From LD21 sp963715785 (GTDB taxonomy: Bacteria; Bacteroidota; Bacteroidia; Bacteroidales; VadinHA17), in NCBI GenBank assembly GCA_963715785.1, contig OY970276.1, forward strand, positions 372,001 through 436,000: a DNA stretch of 64,000 nt, written 5' to 3'. Below the pieces are notes generated by a model that made no database searches, was not told the origin of the DNA, and saw nothing but the letters and a program-made list of their open reading frames with translations. Shown here piece by piece: positions 33,980-44,155 of the stretch. The translations under genes were made by a program, and so were the position numbers. Numbering within the stretch: position 1 is the first letter of the stretch; every line of letters starts with the position of its first letter.

Positions 33980-36973
33980 CTAAGCTTTGATCTTCCCTTT
34001 AGGTTCCTCATCCATATGTGTTCTAGGAGTGGTGTCGTACATAAGAGCGGTAGCGACAAAGACTGATGAATATACACCGGTCCCGATCCCAACCAACAAT
34101 GCAAACATGAATCCGCGGATGACAGCGCCTCCGAAGATGAACATAGCAAGAATTGTGAGTATGACTGTCAGTGTGGTATTAATAGTTCTGCTAAGGGTTG
34201 AGTTAATAGCCATATTGAGAACCTCTTTAAGCGGTCGTTTCCGATAAAGGGGTATATACTCACGCAGCCTGTCGAAAACGATGACTGTATCGTTAACAGA
34301 GAACCCTATAACTGTAAGGATTGCCGCTATAAAAGCCTGGTCAATTTCCATTGAGAACGGCATTATCCCCCAGAAGATAGAATAAACTCCGATAACCAGC
34401 AACGTATCATGTGCAAGAGACATAACAGCTCCAAAGCCATATTGCCAGTAACGGAAGCGCAGGAAAATATAGAAGAATATGAGCACGAGCGCTATTCCGA
34501 CTGCATAGAAGGCATTGATCTTTATGTCGGCAGCCACAACCGGACCAACAGTTTCGGAACTGATTCTGTATTTACTCATGAATTCGTCCTTCGTGGGCGA
34601 TCCAGGCACCATATCTTTCAATGCATCATACAGTTTGGTATCAACTTCATCATCTGCACCCGATTCATTGATCTTATATTTTGTTGTGATCTTAACTTTA
34701 TTGGCACTTCCATATGTCACAACCTGCGGAAGTTCTCCGAAGGCAACATTCAGTTTGGCTGCAACCGATTCAGTTGTAACAGGTTTATCAAACTGAATAA
34801 CAAATGTGCGTCCGCCGGTGAAATCGATACCCGGATTAAGACCTCTGACAAACAGCGAAATAACACCGGCAAGCAGGATAACGCCTGATAAAACATAGAA
34901 ATACTTCCTCATACCTATGAAGTCAATATGAGTATGCTTAAACAGATTGGCAGTGAATTTGATTGAGAAGGTAGGAGTTTTATCTCTTTTCAAAAGAGCC
35001 TCATAAATAATCCTTGTAACAAAAATGGCAGTGAATAATGAAGTAAGAATACCAATAACGAGGGTCGTGGCAAATCCTTTTATAGGACCGGTTCCAAATA
35101 TATACAAAACTATACCGGTTAAAATTGTCGTAACGTTAGAGTCGATGATGGCCGAGTAGGCATGCTTGTAGCCGTCGGCTATTGCAAGCTTGATTCCTTT
35201 GCCCGCTCTTAATTCCTCCCTGATCCTCTCAAATATTAGAACGTTTGCGTCGACTGCCATACCCATGGTCAGCACTATACCCGCAATTCCAGGCAAAGTG
35301 AGTACCGCGTTCAGAGAAGCCAGAACTCCAAAAAGAAGAAATACGTTGGCAACAAGAGCGATGTTCGCTATTGTTCCTGCGCTCCTGCTGTAGTAGAAAA
35401 CCATAAAAACAAGCACCAGCGCGAATGCTATAACAAAAGAGACAAATCCTGAATTGATTGATTCCTTACCAAGAGTCGGACCTACTATCGTATCTGAAAT
35501 TATATGAGTTGGTGCCGGTAGTTTTCCTGATTTTAATATATTGGCAAGGTCATCAGCTTCTTCAATCGTGAAATCACCTGTTATTTCGGTGCTCCCTCCG
35601 GTTATTTCGTTCTGAACCCTCGGGTATGAACGCACATAACCATCCAGAACTACCGCCAGGCAACGTCCGATATTTTCCCGTGTCATCCTTGCCCAGATTT
35701 TTGAACCTTCCGAATTCATTGTCATATCGACCTTAACATCCCCGGTTACACCGGTTGAAGTCCTGGCGGAAGTAATTACGTCTCCTGAAAGAGGGGGACG
35801 TCCGTCACGGGTGGTTACTTTTATGGCAATAAGTTCGTACATTGATTTTGTAGGATCCTGTTTATAAGGATTCTGGCTCCACAAAAATTTAAGATCACGC
35901 GGGAATAATGCCTTTATCTGTTTCATATTCAGGTAAGCATCGACCTTAGCAGTGTCATTTGAGCTTGAGAGACCAACAAGGCACGATGGCAAAGGCTGAC
36001 CCTGGGCTGTAACCCTTGGGATGAGTATTCCGAACAATGGATTCTGAAGTGTAAAGCCTTCGCGCGTAGTGGCTTCCTCAGTTTTCGTAGTATCTTTATT
36101 TATAAGCTCAAGCAGTGACTGGTCTTTCTTTGAGGTATCAGCGACCGCGCCCTTTTTAGCAGGTTCCGTAGCTTTGTTATTTGTTTTTTCGGCATTAGCC
36201 TGAATTTCTCGTAGAAGGTTGTTTGCCTGCGACAGGTAGCCTATTACTTCACTGTTTTCATATGTCTCCCAGAATTCAAGGTTTGCAGTTCCCTGCAGAA
36301 GCTCACGCACACGTTTTGGATTATTCTGTCCCGGCAGCTCAATAAGAATTCTGCCTTTTGTAGCAAGCTGAGTAATATTAGGTTGTACAACACCGAAACG
36401 GTCGATCCTTGTACGAAGGATATTGAATGCATTTGTAATTGCACCGCTCACTTCACCGTCGAGTACCTTCAGAACCTGATCATTTGAAGAATTAAAATTA
36501 ATTTTATCCTTAAGCTCCACAGTTCCGAATATTGACGCAAGCTTGGCATTCGGATCAAGTTCCTGGAAAGCTTTGCCAAAGAGAGTAAGATAATCCGACT
36601 GGCTTGATTTCTGCATCTCTTTCGCACGTGCGAGAGCCGCATTAAAAGTTTTATCGGGGTTATAGTTTGAAAGAGCCTTTAAGATATCTTCAACGGATAC
36701 TTCGAGGATTACGTTCATCCCTCCCTTAAGGTCGAGACCGAGGTTAAGCTCTTTCTTCTGACACTCTTTGAAAGTATTCCCCAGAAAACTCCATTTCTCT
36801 TTTGGCAATGTGGAAATTGAATCGAGGTATTGTGTTTCCTTTACCAGGCTTCCCTTTGCATATGCTTTGGCTTCCTTCTTTACTTTATAGGTTGCTGCTG
36901 TAAATGATAGCTGATAAACTGAAACCAACCCTAATGCAATTGCCAGAACGATGATTGCTGCTTTATTCTGCAT
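33980..36973 (-). CDS. secDF: Fused protein-export membrane protein SecDF
   Basis: SecDF uses the proton motive force to pull proteins through SecYEG. The 997-residue fusion is normal for Bacteroidota. SecD part: first helix (residues ~5-25), LGLDLKGGMNVILEVSVEDIL (~75-95), a large periplasmic domain with a Lys/Thr-rich insert of ~90 residues, then helices with TMGMAVDANVLIFERIREEL. SecF part from ~700: KYFYVLSGVILLAG, LNPGIDFTGGRTFVIQF, and VIGFSVNDTVIVFDRLREY. It has its own promoter (37026-37057) and terminator (33921-33942). Confidence 0.97.
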   Translation of the reverse strand: MQNKAAIIVLAIALGLVSVYQLSFTAATYKVKKEAKAYAKGSLVKETQYLDSISTLPKEKWSFLGNTFKECQKKELNLGLDLKGGMNVILEVSVEDILKALSNYNPDKTFNAALARAKEMQKSSQSDYLTLFGKAFQELDPNAKLASIFGTVELKDKINFNSSNDQVLKVLDGEVSGAITNAFNILRTRIDRFGVVQPNITQLATKGRILIELPGQNNPKRVRELLQGTANLEFWETYENSEVIGYLSQANNLLREIQANAEKTNNKATEPAKKGAVADTSKKDQSLLELINKDTTKTEEATTREGFTLQNPLFGILIPRVTAQGQPLPSCLVGLSSSNDTAKVDAYLNMKQIKALFPRDLKFLWSQNPYKQDPTKSMYELIAIKVTTRDGRPPLSGDVITSARTSTGVTGDVKVDMTMNSEGSKIWARMTRENIGRCLAVVLDGYVRSYPRVQNEITGGSTEITGDFTIEEADDLANILKSGKLPAPTHIISDTIVGPTLGKESINSGFVSFVIAFALVLVFMVFYYSRSAGTIANIALVANVFLLFGVLASLNAVLTLPGIAGIVLTMGMAVDANVLIFERIREELRAGKGIKLAIADGYKHAYSAIIDSNVTTILTGIVLYIFGTGPIKGFATTLVIGILTSLFTAIFVTRIIYEALLKRDKTPTFSIKFTANLFKHTHIDFIGMRKYFYVLSGVILLAGVISLFVRGLNPGIDFTGGRTFVIQFDKPVTTESVAAKLNVAFGELPQVVTYGSANKVKITTKYKINESGADDEVDTKLYDALKDMVPGSPTKDEFMSKYRISSETVGPVVAADIKINAFYAVGIALVLIFFYIFLRFRYWQYGFGAVMSLAHDTLLVIGVYSIFWGIMPFSMEIDQAFIAAILTVIGFSVNDTVIVFDRLREYIPLYRKRPLKEVLNMAINSTLSRTINTTLTVILTILAMFIFGGAVIRGFMFALLVGIGTGVYSSVFVATALMYDTTPRTHMDEEPKGKIKA

Positions 36974-37025
36974 TTCTCTATTCTTTTGGAATTAAGTACG
37001 ATTTTATTCTTCTTCGATTGAGGCG

Positions 37026-37057
37026 CAAAGATATTAAAAATTTAGAAAAACAATCAA
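37026..37057 (-). promoter_or_regulatory. Promoter of secDF (Bacteroidota type)
   Basis: On the minus strand the -7 box reads TATCTTTG (37026-37033, matching TAnnTTTG), with TTG at 37055-37057 (21 bases upstream) and another TTG at 37051-37053 (17 bases). The box lies 53 bases before ATG 36973, leaving a 5' leader of about 45 bases. It matches the -33/-7 rule of this phylum best of all sites in the window. Confidence 0.6.
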
Positions 37058-37162
37058 TTATTAATCGGTTGAAGGCTATTTCTTTCTCCCCCGATAAAAT
37101 GATTTTTGCAACCAGACTTATAGTAGCCTTTCATACTTACGCGCCTCTTTATTCATAAAAGT

Positions 37163-38653
37163 CTATTGCAGCAGGTTATCATAGTCGGTTTCCAGTGGCT
37201 TTCTATTGATAAAATCGAAAAGCGTGAGGCTGCGCATATTGTAGAAAAAACTCCAGTAATCCTGCAGAGCCTGTACATAAGCCCGCTTGTTCTGGTCCTT
37301 TCTGCTGTCAGCATCATTCAGATCCAGGACAGCTATCTTTCCGATAAGAAAACGCTGTTTCGTTACCTCATATCTTTTCATTGCGACGGTGTCGGATTTT
37401 GCAGCAATTACTACCTGATTTTTCTGAAGATTAAATTGCTCAACATCCAGAAACAGATTTTGCTCGAAATCGGTAAGAGCTTGTTTAGACTGGGTCTGAG
37501 TAAGCTCAAGACTCGACTGAGCCATTTTATAATTACCTCTGCCCCGCCCCCAGTCTAGAATAGGTATCATAATACTTACATTTACAGTCTGGCTCTGGTT
37601 TGGATTTTGCAACGTGGATACAAAATCAGCTCCGGTCTGTGACATTCCCAGCGATGCATTCAATTTTGCATTCAGGCCCATCGAAGCCCTTGCCTGTGCC
37701 ACGTTACTCTGCGCATTCAGGACATTAATCTGCTGGTTAAGTATATCCGGATTATTACTCATAGCCAGATCAAGTACCTCATTCATTTCAACTTGCAGAT
37801 CGGGTATTTCTGTCGGAAGCACAAGTTCTATTCTGACATTTTCATTATACCCGAGGAATGACCTTAATCTTATTTCCTTGTCCCTCAGGTTCATATCTGC
37901 CTGTTTTCGTGAAGTTTCCGCATTAAGCCATGATAATTCCATCTGCAATAGCTCATCCTCGGCAATGGTTCCCAGCTGATATCTTCCTTTTGCGATCCGA
38001 TAAAGGGTATCTGCATTGGAATAGTTCATTTCCGAAATTTGCTTATTTATCTGTGCCAGCGCAAGAGAGAAGAAATTCATCACAGCGCTGAGATGAACGC
38101 CTTCAATGTTAGCCAGGTAAGTTTTTTTTGCAGCATTGTATTTAACGGGTTCAATTTTTTTCTGCCATTTGAGCGTATTGAATTGTCTGATCGGCTGTGT
38201 TATATTCAGACTCACCGGTGTCAGATTATACTGACGCGGAAAAGGGACTGTCGGGTCAAAATCATAGAGATGATTCAAGGTTGACTGTAGAGAGATTGTT
38301 GTCCCCGTCAAGCCAATCGCTTCTGAAAGAGATAAAGTACCGGTACTGCTGATATTATTTATTGGATTATATGTATACTGCTTTGTATTGAAATCATAAT
38401 TCATTCCAAATCCGTTGGTATAGTTTGGAACAACTCCGCTCAGGCTAAGGCTTGGCAGGAACTGTGCCTGATAGGATCTGTACTGCCAGTAACTCGAACG
38501 ATACCTGTGTTTGGCAATCAATGCATTGGGCGATTGTTCTTCAGCAAGCTTAATAACCTCATCTAATGTCAGTTTCTTAACGTCCTGCGCAATTACCGTC
38601 CCTGTTGAAATCAGTAGGAAGCCTATAACTGAAAATAGTAGTAAATTTTTCAT
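37163..38653 (-). CDS. TolC family outer membrane efflux protein
   Basis: The 496-residue protein has a signal peptide (LLLFSVIGFLLISTGTVIAQ) and two TolC-type coiled-coil halves. Recognisable segments: KLTLDEVIKLAEEQSPNALIAKHRYRSS near the start, GTIAEDELLQMELSWLNAETSRKQADMNL in repeat 1, and DVEQFNLQKNQV...RFLIGKIAVLDLNDADSRKDQ in repeat 2. It is the last gene of the efflux operon, 10 bases after the MacB-type permease, and forms the outer-membrane exit duct. Confidence 0.93.
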   Translation of the reverse strand: MKNLLLFSVIGFLLISTGTVIAQDVKKLTLDEVIKLAEEQSPNALIAKHRYRSSYWQYRSYQAQFLPSLSLSGVVPNYTNGFGMNYDFNTKQYTYNPINNISSTGTLSLSEAIGLTGTTISLQSTLNHLYDFDPTVPFPRQYNLTPVSLNITQPIRQFNTLKWQKKIEPVKYNAAKKTYLANIEGVHLSAVMNFFSLALAQINKQISEMNYSNADTLYRIAKGRYQLGTIAEDELLQMELSWLNAETSRKQADMNLRDKEIRLRSFLGYNENVRIELVLPTEIPDLQVEMNEVLDLAMSNNPDILNQQINVLNAQSNVAQARASMGLNAKLNASLGMSQTGADFVSTLQNPNQSQTVNVSIMIPILDWGRGRGNYKMAQSSLELTQTQSKQALTDFEQNLFLDVEQFNLQKNQVVIAAKSDTVAMKRYEVTKQRFLIGKIAVLDLNDADSRKDQNKRAYVQALQDYWSFFYNMRSLTLFDFINRKPLETDYDNLLQ

Positions 38654-38663
38654 TTTAAAAGTG

Positions 38664-40043
38664 TTATTCGTGTCTGAGTGATTCGATCGGATCTTTTTCT
38701 GATGCTCTTTTGGCGGGGGAATATCCGAAGATTACTCCAACTGCAGCCGACACACCGAAAGCAATAAATACCGAGAAAAATGAGACAATGGTCATTATAC
38801 CTGCTATCTGCTCAATTACCTTGGCCATTATAACTCCGAAAAATACTCCTATGAAGCCTCCTGTTACACTAATGAGGACTGCCTCTGAAAGAAACTGGAC
38901 TACAATATCCATTTTTTTGGCGCCGATTGCCATCCTTGTTCCTATCTCCTTGATCCGTTCCATTACTGAAGCGAACATGATATTCATTATTCCGATACCT
39001 CCTACAATCAGTGAGATGCTTGCTATAGCTCCCAAAACAATATTAAAAATGTCTTTTGTTCTCTGTTGCTGCTTCAACAGTAGTTCAGGAACAGTTATCT
39101 CAAAGTCCTTCACCCCCGAATGCCTCCTGGCAAGCATACGGCTGAGAATTTCGGTAGAAGGCTGAAGCTGCTCTGTTTCGATTACCTGAACGACTATCCG
39201 GTCGAGTTGATTATAGTTTGTTTCAGTGTCGCTTGATGCGTCGGAACTGCTTACGACCACTCTCGCCATACCACCATGACCACCGCCGAAAAATTGCATG
39301 GAAGTCGCTTCCGATACAAGCTTTGTATTGAGAAGAGCCCTGTTCTGGTATCTCAAAAGCATGGTCTGTATAGGAATATAAATATTATCATTGTAAACAT
39401 TTACGCCTTTTTCTTCAAAACCGGTAAGGCTTACATTGGTTTTCTGAAGAACTCCAATCACTTTGAGCCAGATCCCGTCAAACTTTATATATTGACCAAG
39501 GGGATCTATCTTGCTGAAGAATTTAGACCTGATATTTGCGCCAATTATACAAACCTGTATGCCATTTTCTTCCTGGAATGAGTTGAAAAAAGCACCGCCT
39601 ACCAGGGGCAGATTATAGAGATAGAAATAATCATTTGATACACCGACCAGCTTAGCGGTATATTTAGCTCCGTTAAGCATCGCAGTTGAGTTAAAAGAAA
39701 TTTCAGGACTGATTCTTTTTACGGAAGGAAGAGTTTGCTTAATGGCTTCAACATCCAGCAGATTTAATCCCCTTGAAAATTTTTTCTGCTGTTTCTCACC
39801 TTCAGCAGTCGCAGATGACTTATCGGGTATGACAGGATTGATAATTATATTATTCACTCCCACCATCTTCATCTGTTCCATGATCTCCTGCTTGGCTCCT
39901 TTTCCAATGGCCAGCATAGCTATAACTGCTGCTACACCAAAGATTATTCCCAAAGCTGTAAGCATCGATTTCAGCTTATTGGAAACGATCGATTCAATAG
40001 CAATTTCAATGTCGTGGAAATATCGCAAAATGAATCTGAACAT
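38664..40043 (-). CDS. MacB-type ABC transporter permease (no ATPase domain)
   Basis: A 459-residue permease: first helix (SMLTALGIIFGVAAVIAMLAIGKG, residues ~25-50) follows an amphipathic lead, then a MacB periplasmic core domain (~55-320), then the FtsX-like three-helix part (IFNIVLGAIASISLIVGGIGIMNIMFASVMERIKEIGTRMAIGAKKMDI onwards). MacB itself carries an N-terminal ATPase domain, absent here, and no ATPase is encoded in the operon. It lies between the HlyD-type adaptor and TolC genes with gaps of 20 and 10 bases. It likely exports peptides, lipids or macrolide-like compounds. Confidence 0.92.
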   Translation of the reverse strand: MFRFILRYFHDIEIAIESIVSNKLKSMLTALGIIFGVAAVIAMLAIGKGAKQEIMEQMKMVGVNNIIINPVIPDKSSATAEGEKQQKKFSRGLNLLDVEAIKQTLPSVKRISPEISFNSTAMLNGAKYTAKLVGVSNDYFYLYNLPLVGGAFFNSFQEENGIQVCIIGANIRSKFFSKIDPLGQYIKFDGIWLKVIGVLQKTNVSLTGFEEKGVNVYNDNIYIPIQTMLLRYQNRALLNTKLVSEATSMQFFGGGHGGMARVVVSSSDASSDTETNYNQLDRIVVQVIETEQLQPSTEILSRMLARRHSGVKDFEITVPELLLKQQQRTKDIFNIVLGAIASISLIVGGIGIMNIMFASVMERIKEIGTRMAIGAKKMDIVVQFLSEAVLISVTGGFIGVFFGVIMAKVIEQIAGIMTIVSFFSVFIAFGVSAAVGVIFGYSPAKRASEKDPIESLRHE

Positions 40044-40063
40044 GTTATTTTCCTTTTATGGGA

Positions 40064-41587
40064 TTAATTTTTAATTGCTGTCTGTGCTGGTGCAGATCCA
40101 TTCTGACGTGCGGCTTCAGGGCCCGTCCGTCTTATTATTCTTTGTTTTGCTGAGGTATCTCTCACTCCTGCTCCGCCCTGGTTACCTCTGCGGAAACGCT
40201 GTACCATCTCAGGAGAAGGGTTTTGCATTCCGCCATTGTCCATCATCATGTCAGATGCCTCCTTTGCCTTAACAGCTTCCTCTCTTAAACGTATCTCTTC
40301 GGCTTTCTTTGCCTTTTCGCGTTCCCTGATGACTGAGATCAGTTCCTGTCCCTCAAGTTTAAATTTCTCAGGCTTTTCAGGTGTGTTAAGATAGATCTCT
40401 GATCCGGGCTGCAAGCCTTTCTCAACTATAACATTATTTTCATTTGACTCACCAAGAACGACAACCTGCTTAGTCCCGTTTTTCAGATATACAAACGGTA
40501 TGCTGTCGGGCCCTGCCTGCACACTTTCCAACGGAATAAATATTACGTTGCCGATAGTTTTTGTAATTATCTTGTTGCCGGTAGTCATTGAGGGCCTTAA
40601 AATCGGATCGGAACCATCAACTTCGATAAGTACTTCAAAAACTTTTGCGTCAGCATTTGGCAGCTGTTCGCCTATATTCGCCACGCTGGTCACTGTTCCC
40701 GTATAAGACTTTTCAGGAAAGGCATCCACCATAATTTCCACATGCTGCCCGCTTTTTACCTTACTGACATCAATTTCATTGACATAGGTCTTTGATATCA
40801 TGGATGACATGTTGGGAAGGGTTGCAACAACATTGTCCCAGGGACTTATTGATGAACCTACCTTCCTTTTGGATCCCATCCTGTCGCGTTTATAAATGAT
40901 CATTCCGGAAGATGGTGCGGTTACAATGAATTTTGATAATACTGTCTGAAGGTCATTTACTCTCTTATGCTGTTCAGAAAGAGTTGTCTGTGTGGTATGC
41001 ATATCAGATTTAGCTTGTTCTACCCTCAGCGAATATCCTCTTATCGACTGGTCGAGAGAGCGGTTAGCTTTATCGAGTGCAATTTCTGCCTGACGGATTG
41101 TTGTCGGCGGCTCATATTTTGATTGCTGCAGTGCAATTGCTGCCTCTTCAACCGAGAATCTAAGGTTTTTAATATTATCCCTCAAATCACTCAGGGTAAC
41201 AGCAGTGTCAAGAACTTTCATTTCCAGATTCGTCTGGTAGGTTGTAAGCTTTTCAAGTTCATCTTTCAGACTATTGTCAAAAGCTGTTCTGTCAAGAGTC
41301 GCAACATACTCCCCGGTTCTGACTTCGGTTCCTTCAGGTACCATATCTGTAATCTTAATGTCCATTGCCCTGATATTCCTGCTCATGGTAAACTCAGGAC
41401 CAATTATATCAGTGGATTGTTTGGCCTGCAGCTCGCCTGTGGTAGTCACAACAATATCAAACTGTCCTTTTGCTGACTGTACAAAGAGATTTGATATATC
41501 CTTACGCGAAGACAACTTGCTGATACCAATCAGAACTATGATCGCAGCGGCTACAACTATGCCTGTGATAATAAGGGTTCTTTTCAT
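40064..41587 (-). CDS. HlyD/MacA-type periplasmic adaptor protein
   Basis: The 507-residue adaptor has a membrane anchor (LIITGIVVAAAIIVLIGISKL), a barrel/lipoyl-type region (VVTTTGELQAKQSTDI...GEYVATLDR), a coiled coil (~120-230), VTAPSSGMIIYK, and a beta-barrel and membrane-proximal part (VRVEVLIEVDG-type, then IPLESVQ). It joins the MacB-type permease to TolC. An extra charged C-terminal tail of ~80 residues (RLREEAVKAKEASDMMM, Gly/Arg/Gln-rich end) is unusual. The 225-base gap upstream (41588-41812) holds a small hairpin near 41621-41638 and no clear promoter. Confidence 0.92.
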   Translation of the reverse strand: MKRTLIITGIVVAAAIIVLIGISKLSSRKDISNLFVQSAKGQFDIVVTTTGELQAKQSTDIIGPEFTMSRNIRAMDIKITDMVPEGTEVRTGEYVATLDRTAFDNSLKDELEKLTTYQTNLEMKVLDTAVTLSDLRDNIKNLRFSVEEAAIALQQSKYEPPTTIRQAEIALDKANRSLDQSIRGYSLRVEQAKSDMHTTQTTLSEQHKRVNDLQTVLSKFIVTAPSSGMIIYKRDRMGSKRKVGSSISPWDNVVATLPNMSSMISKTYVNEIDVSKVKSGQHVEIMVDAFPEKSYTGTVTSVANIGEQLPNADAKVFEVLIEVDGSDPILRPSMTTGNKIITKTIGNVIFIPLESVQAGPDSIPFVYLKNGTKQVVVLGESNENNVIVEKGLQPGSEIYLNTPEKPEKFKLEGQELISVIREREKAKKAEEIRLREEAVKAKEASDMMMDNGGMQNPSPEMVQRFRRGNQGGAGVRDTSAKQRIIRRTGPEAARQNGSAPAQTAIKN

Positions 41588-41812
41588 AATAAATTATTAA
41601 ATTTTAGCGGTAAGATGCAGCTTGTCCCTGCATTACAGGACCCGGTTCTTTTGTTAGTATTTTGAATAAGTAATAAGGTATAAATGTATTAAAAAGGCCA
41701 ATTCCTTTCCAGTCATTAACTTTATTTAACAACTTTACAGGCAGTACTTATCAGCAGAGTACTATATTTTATTGCTGGGGGAGTTCCCTCAGGGCTGTAA
41801 TATGTTGAATTA

Positions 41813-43195
41813 CTATGAGTTCTGAACAATGCTTATTACACTGTCGGCCAGCATTTCTGCCTCCCGGCTGTCTCTTCCTTCGGCATATATACGCATTATC
41901 GGTTCTGTATTCGATTTGCGGATCTGGACCCAGCCCGTTTCAATTCCAATCCAGAGACCATCCCTCTCATCGGTTAGATGGTCCTTAAAGTGATTCTTGA
42001 CTTCTGCTATGATCCGGCTGAATTCCATTGAGGGTTCAAGTTTAAGTTTTTTCTTGGCTATTACGTATTGAGGATATAACTTGCGCAGGGCAGAGCATTT
42101 TATTCCGCTTTTTGCCAGATGCGTCAAAAAAAGCGCAATTCCGGCCAGGGCATCTCTTCCATAATGAAGTTCAGGATAAATAACTCCACCATTACCTTCA
42201 CCCCCGATCACCGCATCTCTTTTTTTCATCTCTTCAACAACATTTACTTCACCCACGGATGCTGAGAAATGGGTGCATCCATATCCGGAAGTAATATCCC
42301 TGAGAGCTTTTGAAGATGACAGATTAGATACTGTGCTGCCTGGCGTATTTTTCAGGATATAATCAGCTATCGAAACAAGGGTATATTCCTCACCAAACAT
42401 TGTTCCGTCTTCACATACGATAGCAAGACGGTCAACGTCAGGGTCGACAACAAACCCCAGATCGGCGCCTCCTTTAACAACGAATTCTGAGATGTCTTTC
42501 AGGTTTTCCGGAAGAGGTTCAGGATTATGAGCAAAATTTCCGTCGGGAACAGTATTAAGCTCTATCACTTTCGCTGCACCAAGGGATTTGAGAAGCTGAG
42601 GAAGGATGATTCCTCCGACTGAATTTACGCAATCGATAGCGACTGTGAGCCGTGCATTTTTTATTGCATTTATATCAACGAGCTTTAAAGCAAGAACCAG
42701 ATCTATGTGTTTTTTACCCCATGAGCCATCCTCTTCAAGCGATCCGGTTTTCTCAGTCGGAACGAAGGTAAAGTCTTCCCGCGAAGCAATATCAAGTACG
42801 TTTAATCCGTCCTCAGCAGAGAGGAATTCGCCTTTCTCATTGAGCAGTTTCAGCGCGTTCCATTCAGCCGGATTATGGCTTGCCGTTATAATTATCCCTC
42901 CGGCAGCCTGAGTGCCGGTGACAGCAAGTTCCACTGTAGGAGTTGTTGCCATACCGAGATCGGTCACTTTAAATCCAAGACTGCGCAAAGTTGTAATTAT
43001 CAGGTTGTTTACCATGGGGCCTGATTTACGTGCATCACGACCAACAACGAGCTTTAAATCGCTTTTCGTATTATGTGTCTGAACCCATGTTCCGAACGCT
43101 GCCGCAAATTTTACTATATCGATCGGGGAAAGGCTTTCTCCTGGTTTTCCACCAATCGTTCCGCGTATACCTGATATTGATTTAATTAGTGCCAT
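41813..43195 (-). CDS. glmM: Phosphoglucosamine mutase (alpha-phosphohexomutase family)
   Basis: The 460-residue enzyme interconverts glucosamine-6- and glucosamine-1-phosphate on the way to UDP-GlcNAc. Motifs: SISGIRGTIGG, the phosphoserine loop IIITASHNPAEWNALKLL, the metal-binding VDPDVDRLAIV, and the sugar-binding GGEGNGGVIYPELHYGRD. The phosphate-binding end is RKSNTEPIMRIYAEG. The family also contains ManB/PGM enzymes, so broader hexose-phosphate activity is possible. It is monocistronic and divergent from the pseudouridine synthase gene. Confidence 0.9.
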   Translation of the reverse strand: MALIKSISGIRGTIGGKPGESLSPIDIVKFAAAFGTWVQTHNTKSDLKLVVGRDARKSGPMVNNLIITTLRSLGFKVTDLGMATTPTVELAVTGTQAAGGIIITASHNPAEWNALKLLNEKGEFLSAEDGLNVLDIASREDFTFVPTEKTGSLEEDGSWGKKHIDLVLALKLVDINAIKNARLTVAIDCVNSVGGIILPQLLKSLGAAKVIELNTVPDGNFAHNPEPLPENLKDISEFVVKGGADLGFVVDPDVDRLAIVCEDGTMFGEEYTLVSIADYILKNTPGSTVSNLSSSKALRDITSGYGCTHFSASVGEVNVVEEMKKRDAVIGGEGNGGVIYPELHYGRDALAGIALFLTHLAKSGIKCSALRKLYPQYVIAKKKLKLEPSMEFSRIIAEVKNHFKDHLTDERDGLWIGIETGWVQIRKSNTEPIMRIYAEGRDSREAEMLADSVISIVQNS

Positions 43196-43263
43196 ATAAG
43201 ATAGGTTTTCAGATTAACAAAGGTGCAAAAAAATCGCCAAACCATTATATCACCAAATAATAG

Positions 43264-43271
43264 TACCTTTG
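43264..43271 (+). promoter_or_regulatory. Candidate -7 box for the pseudouridine synthase-era-der run
   Basis: TACCTTTG matches TAnnTTTG, 21 bases before ATG 43292. No clear -33 TTG is seen 19-21 bases further upstream. Confidence 0.35.
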
Positions 43272-43291
43272 CACCCTGATAATTAACTGAT

Positions 43292-44146
43292 ATGGAGAAT
43301 CAAAAAGCTTCAGGAAAGCCTGTGAAAAGATACAAGAAGCCTGAAGCAAATAAATCGTGGAGACCCAATGTGGCAGGCAAACCCGGGGTAAAAAATGAAA
43401 AACCAGGCTCAAAAGCCTTAAATAAAGAGATTACCATTCTCAGACTGAACAGATTTATTGCCAATAGTGGTTTATGTTCCAGAAGAGATGCTGACGAATA
43501 TATTAAAAATGGCCTGATATCCGTAAATGGGAAAATAATTACTGAGTTAGGGACCAAAGTCAGCTATGATGACGATGTAAGATTCAAAAACAAAAGGCTT
43601 ACCTCTGAGAAGAAGGTGTACATCCTTATGAATAAGCCAAAGGATTATGTTACCACTGTAGAGGATCCGCATGCTGAACACACAGTGCTTGAGCTGATAG
43701 GTGACAGCTGTCCCGAAAGAGTATATCCCGTTGGCAGGCTCGATAAGGCAACTACAGGCGTATTGCTTTTGACAAACGATGGCGACCTGGCTGGAAAGCT
43801 CACTCATCCAAAATATAAAAGAAGAAAAATTTATCATGTCTTCCTTGATACGCCTGTAACAAAAAACGACCTCTTTAAGCTAACTGAGGGTATTGAACTT
43901 GATGGAATCACCATTGTGGCTGACGCTGTATCATATGCAGATCCGGAAGACAAAAGCCAGATCGGAATCGAACTGCACTCAGGCCAGAACAGGGTGATCC
44001 GCAGGATGTTTGAGACGATGGGTTATAAAGTTAAAAAACTCGATCGGGTTTATTTTGCAGGCCTCACAAAGAAGAATGTGCAAAGGGGCAAATGGAGATA
44101 CCTTAACGATAAGGAAATAAGCATGTTGAAACGCGGGATCTTTTAA
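43292..44146 (+). CDS. 23S rRNA pseudouridine synthase, RluB/RsuA family
   Basis: The 284-residue protein isomerises a uridine in large ribosomal RNA. A 50-residue basic lead (RYKKPEANKSWRPNVAGKPG) precedes an S4 RNA-binding domain (RLNRFIANSGLCSRRDADEYIKNG, residues ~53-76). The catalytic Asp is in VGRLDKATTGVLLLTND (~148-164), and QNRVIRRMFETMGYKV closes the active site. Length and motifs favour RluB-like enzymes. It starts a plus-strand run with era and der, 10 bases before the era start. Confidence 0.92.
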   Translation: MENQKASGKPVKRYKKPEANKSWRPNVAGKPGVKNEKPGSKALNKEITILRLNRFIANSGLCSRRDADEYIKNGLISVNGKIITELGTKVSYDDDVRFKNKRLTSEKKVYILMNKPKDYVTTVEDPHAEHTVLELIGDSCPERVYPVGRLDKATTGVLLLTNDGDLAGKLTHPKYKRRKIYHVFLDTPVTKNDLFKLTEGIELDGITIVADAVSYADPEDKSQIGIELHSGQNRVIRRMFETMGYKVKKLDRVYFAGLTKKNVQRGKWRYLNDKEISMLKRGIF

Positions 44147-44155
44147 TCATTGAAC

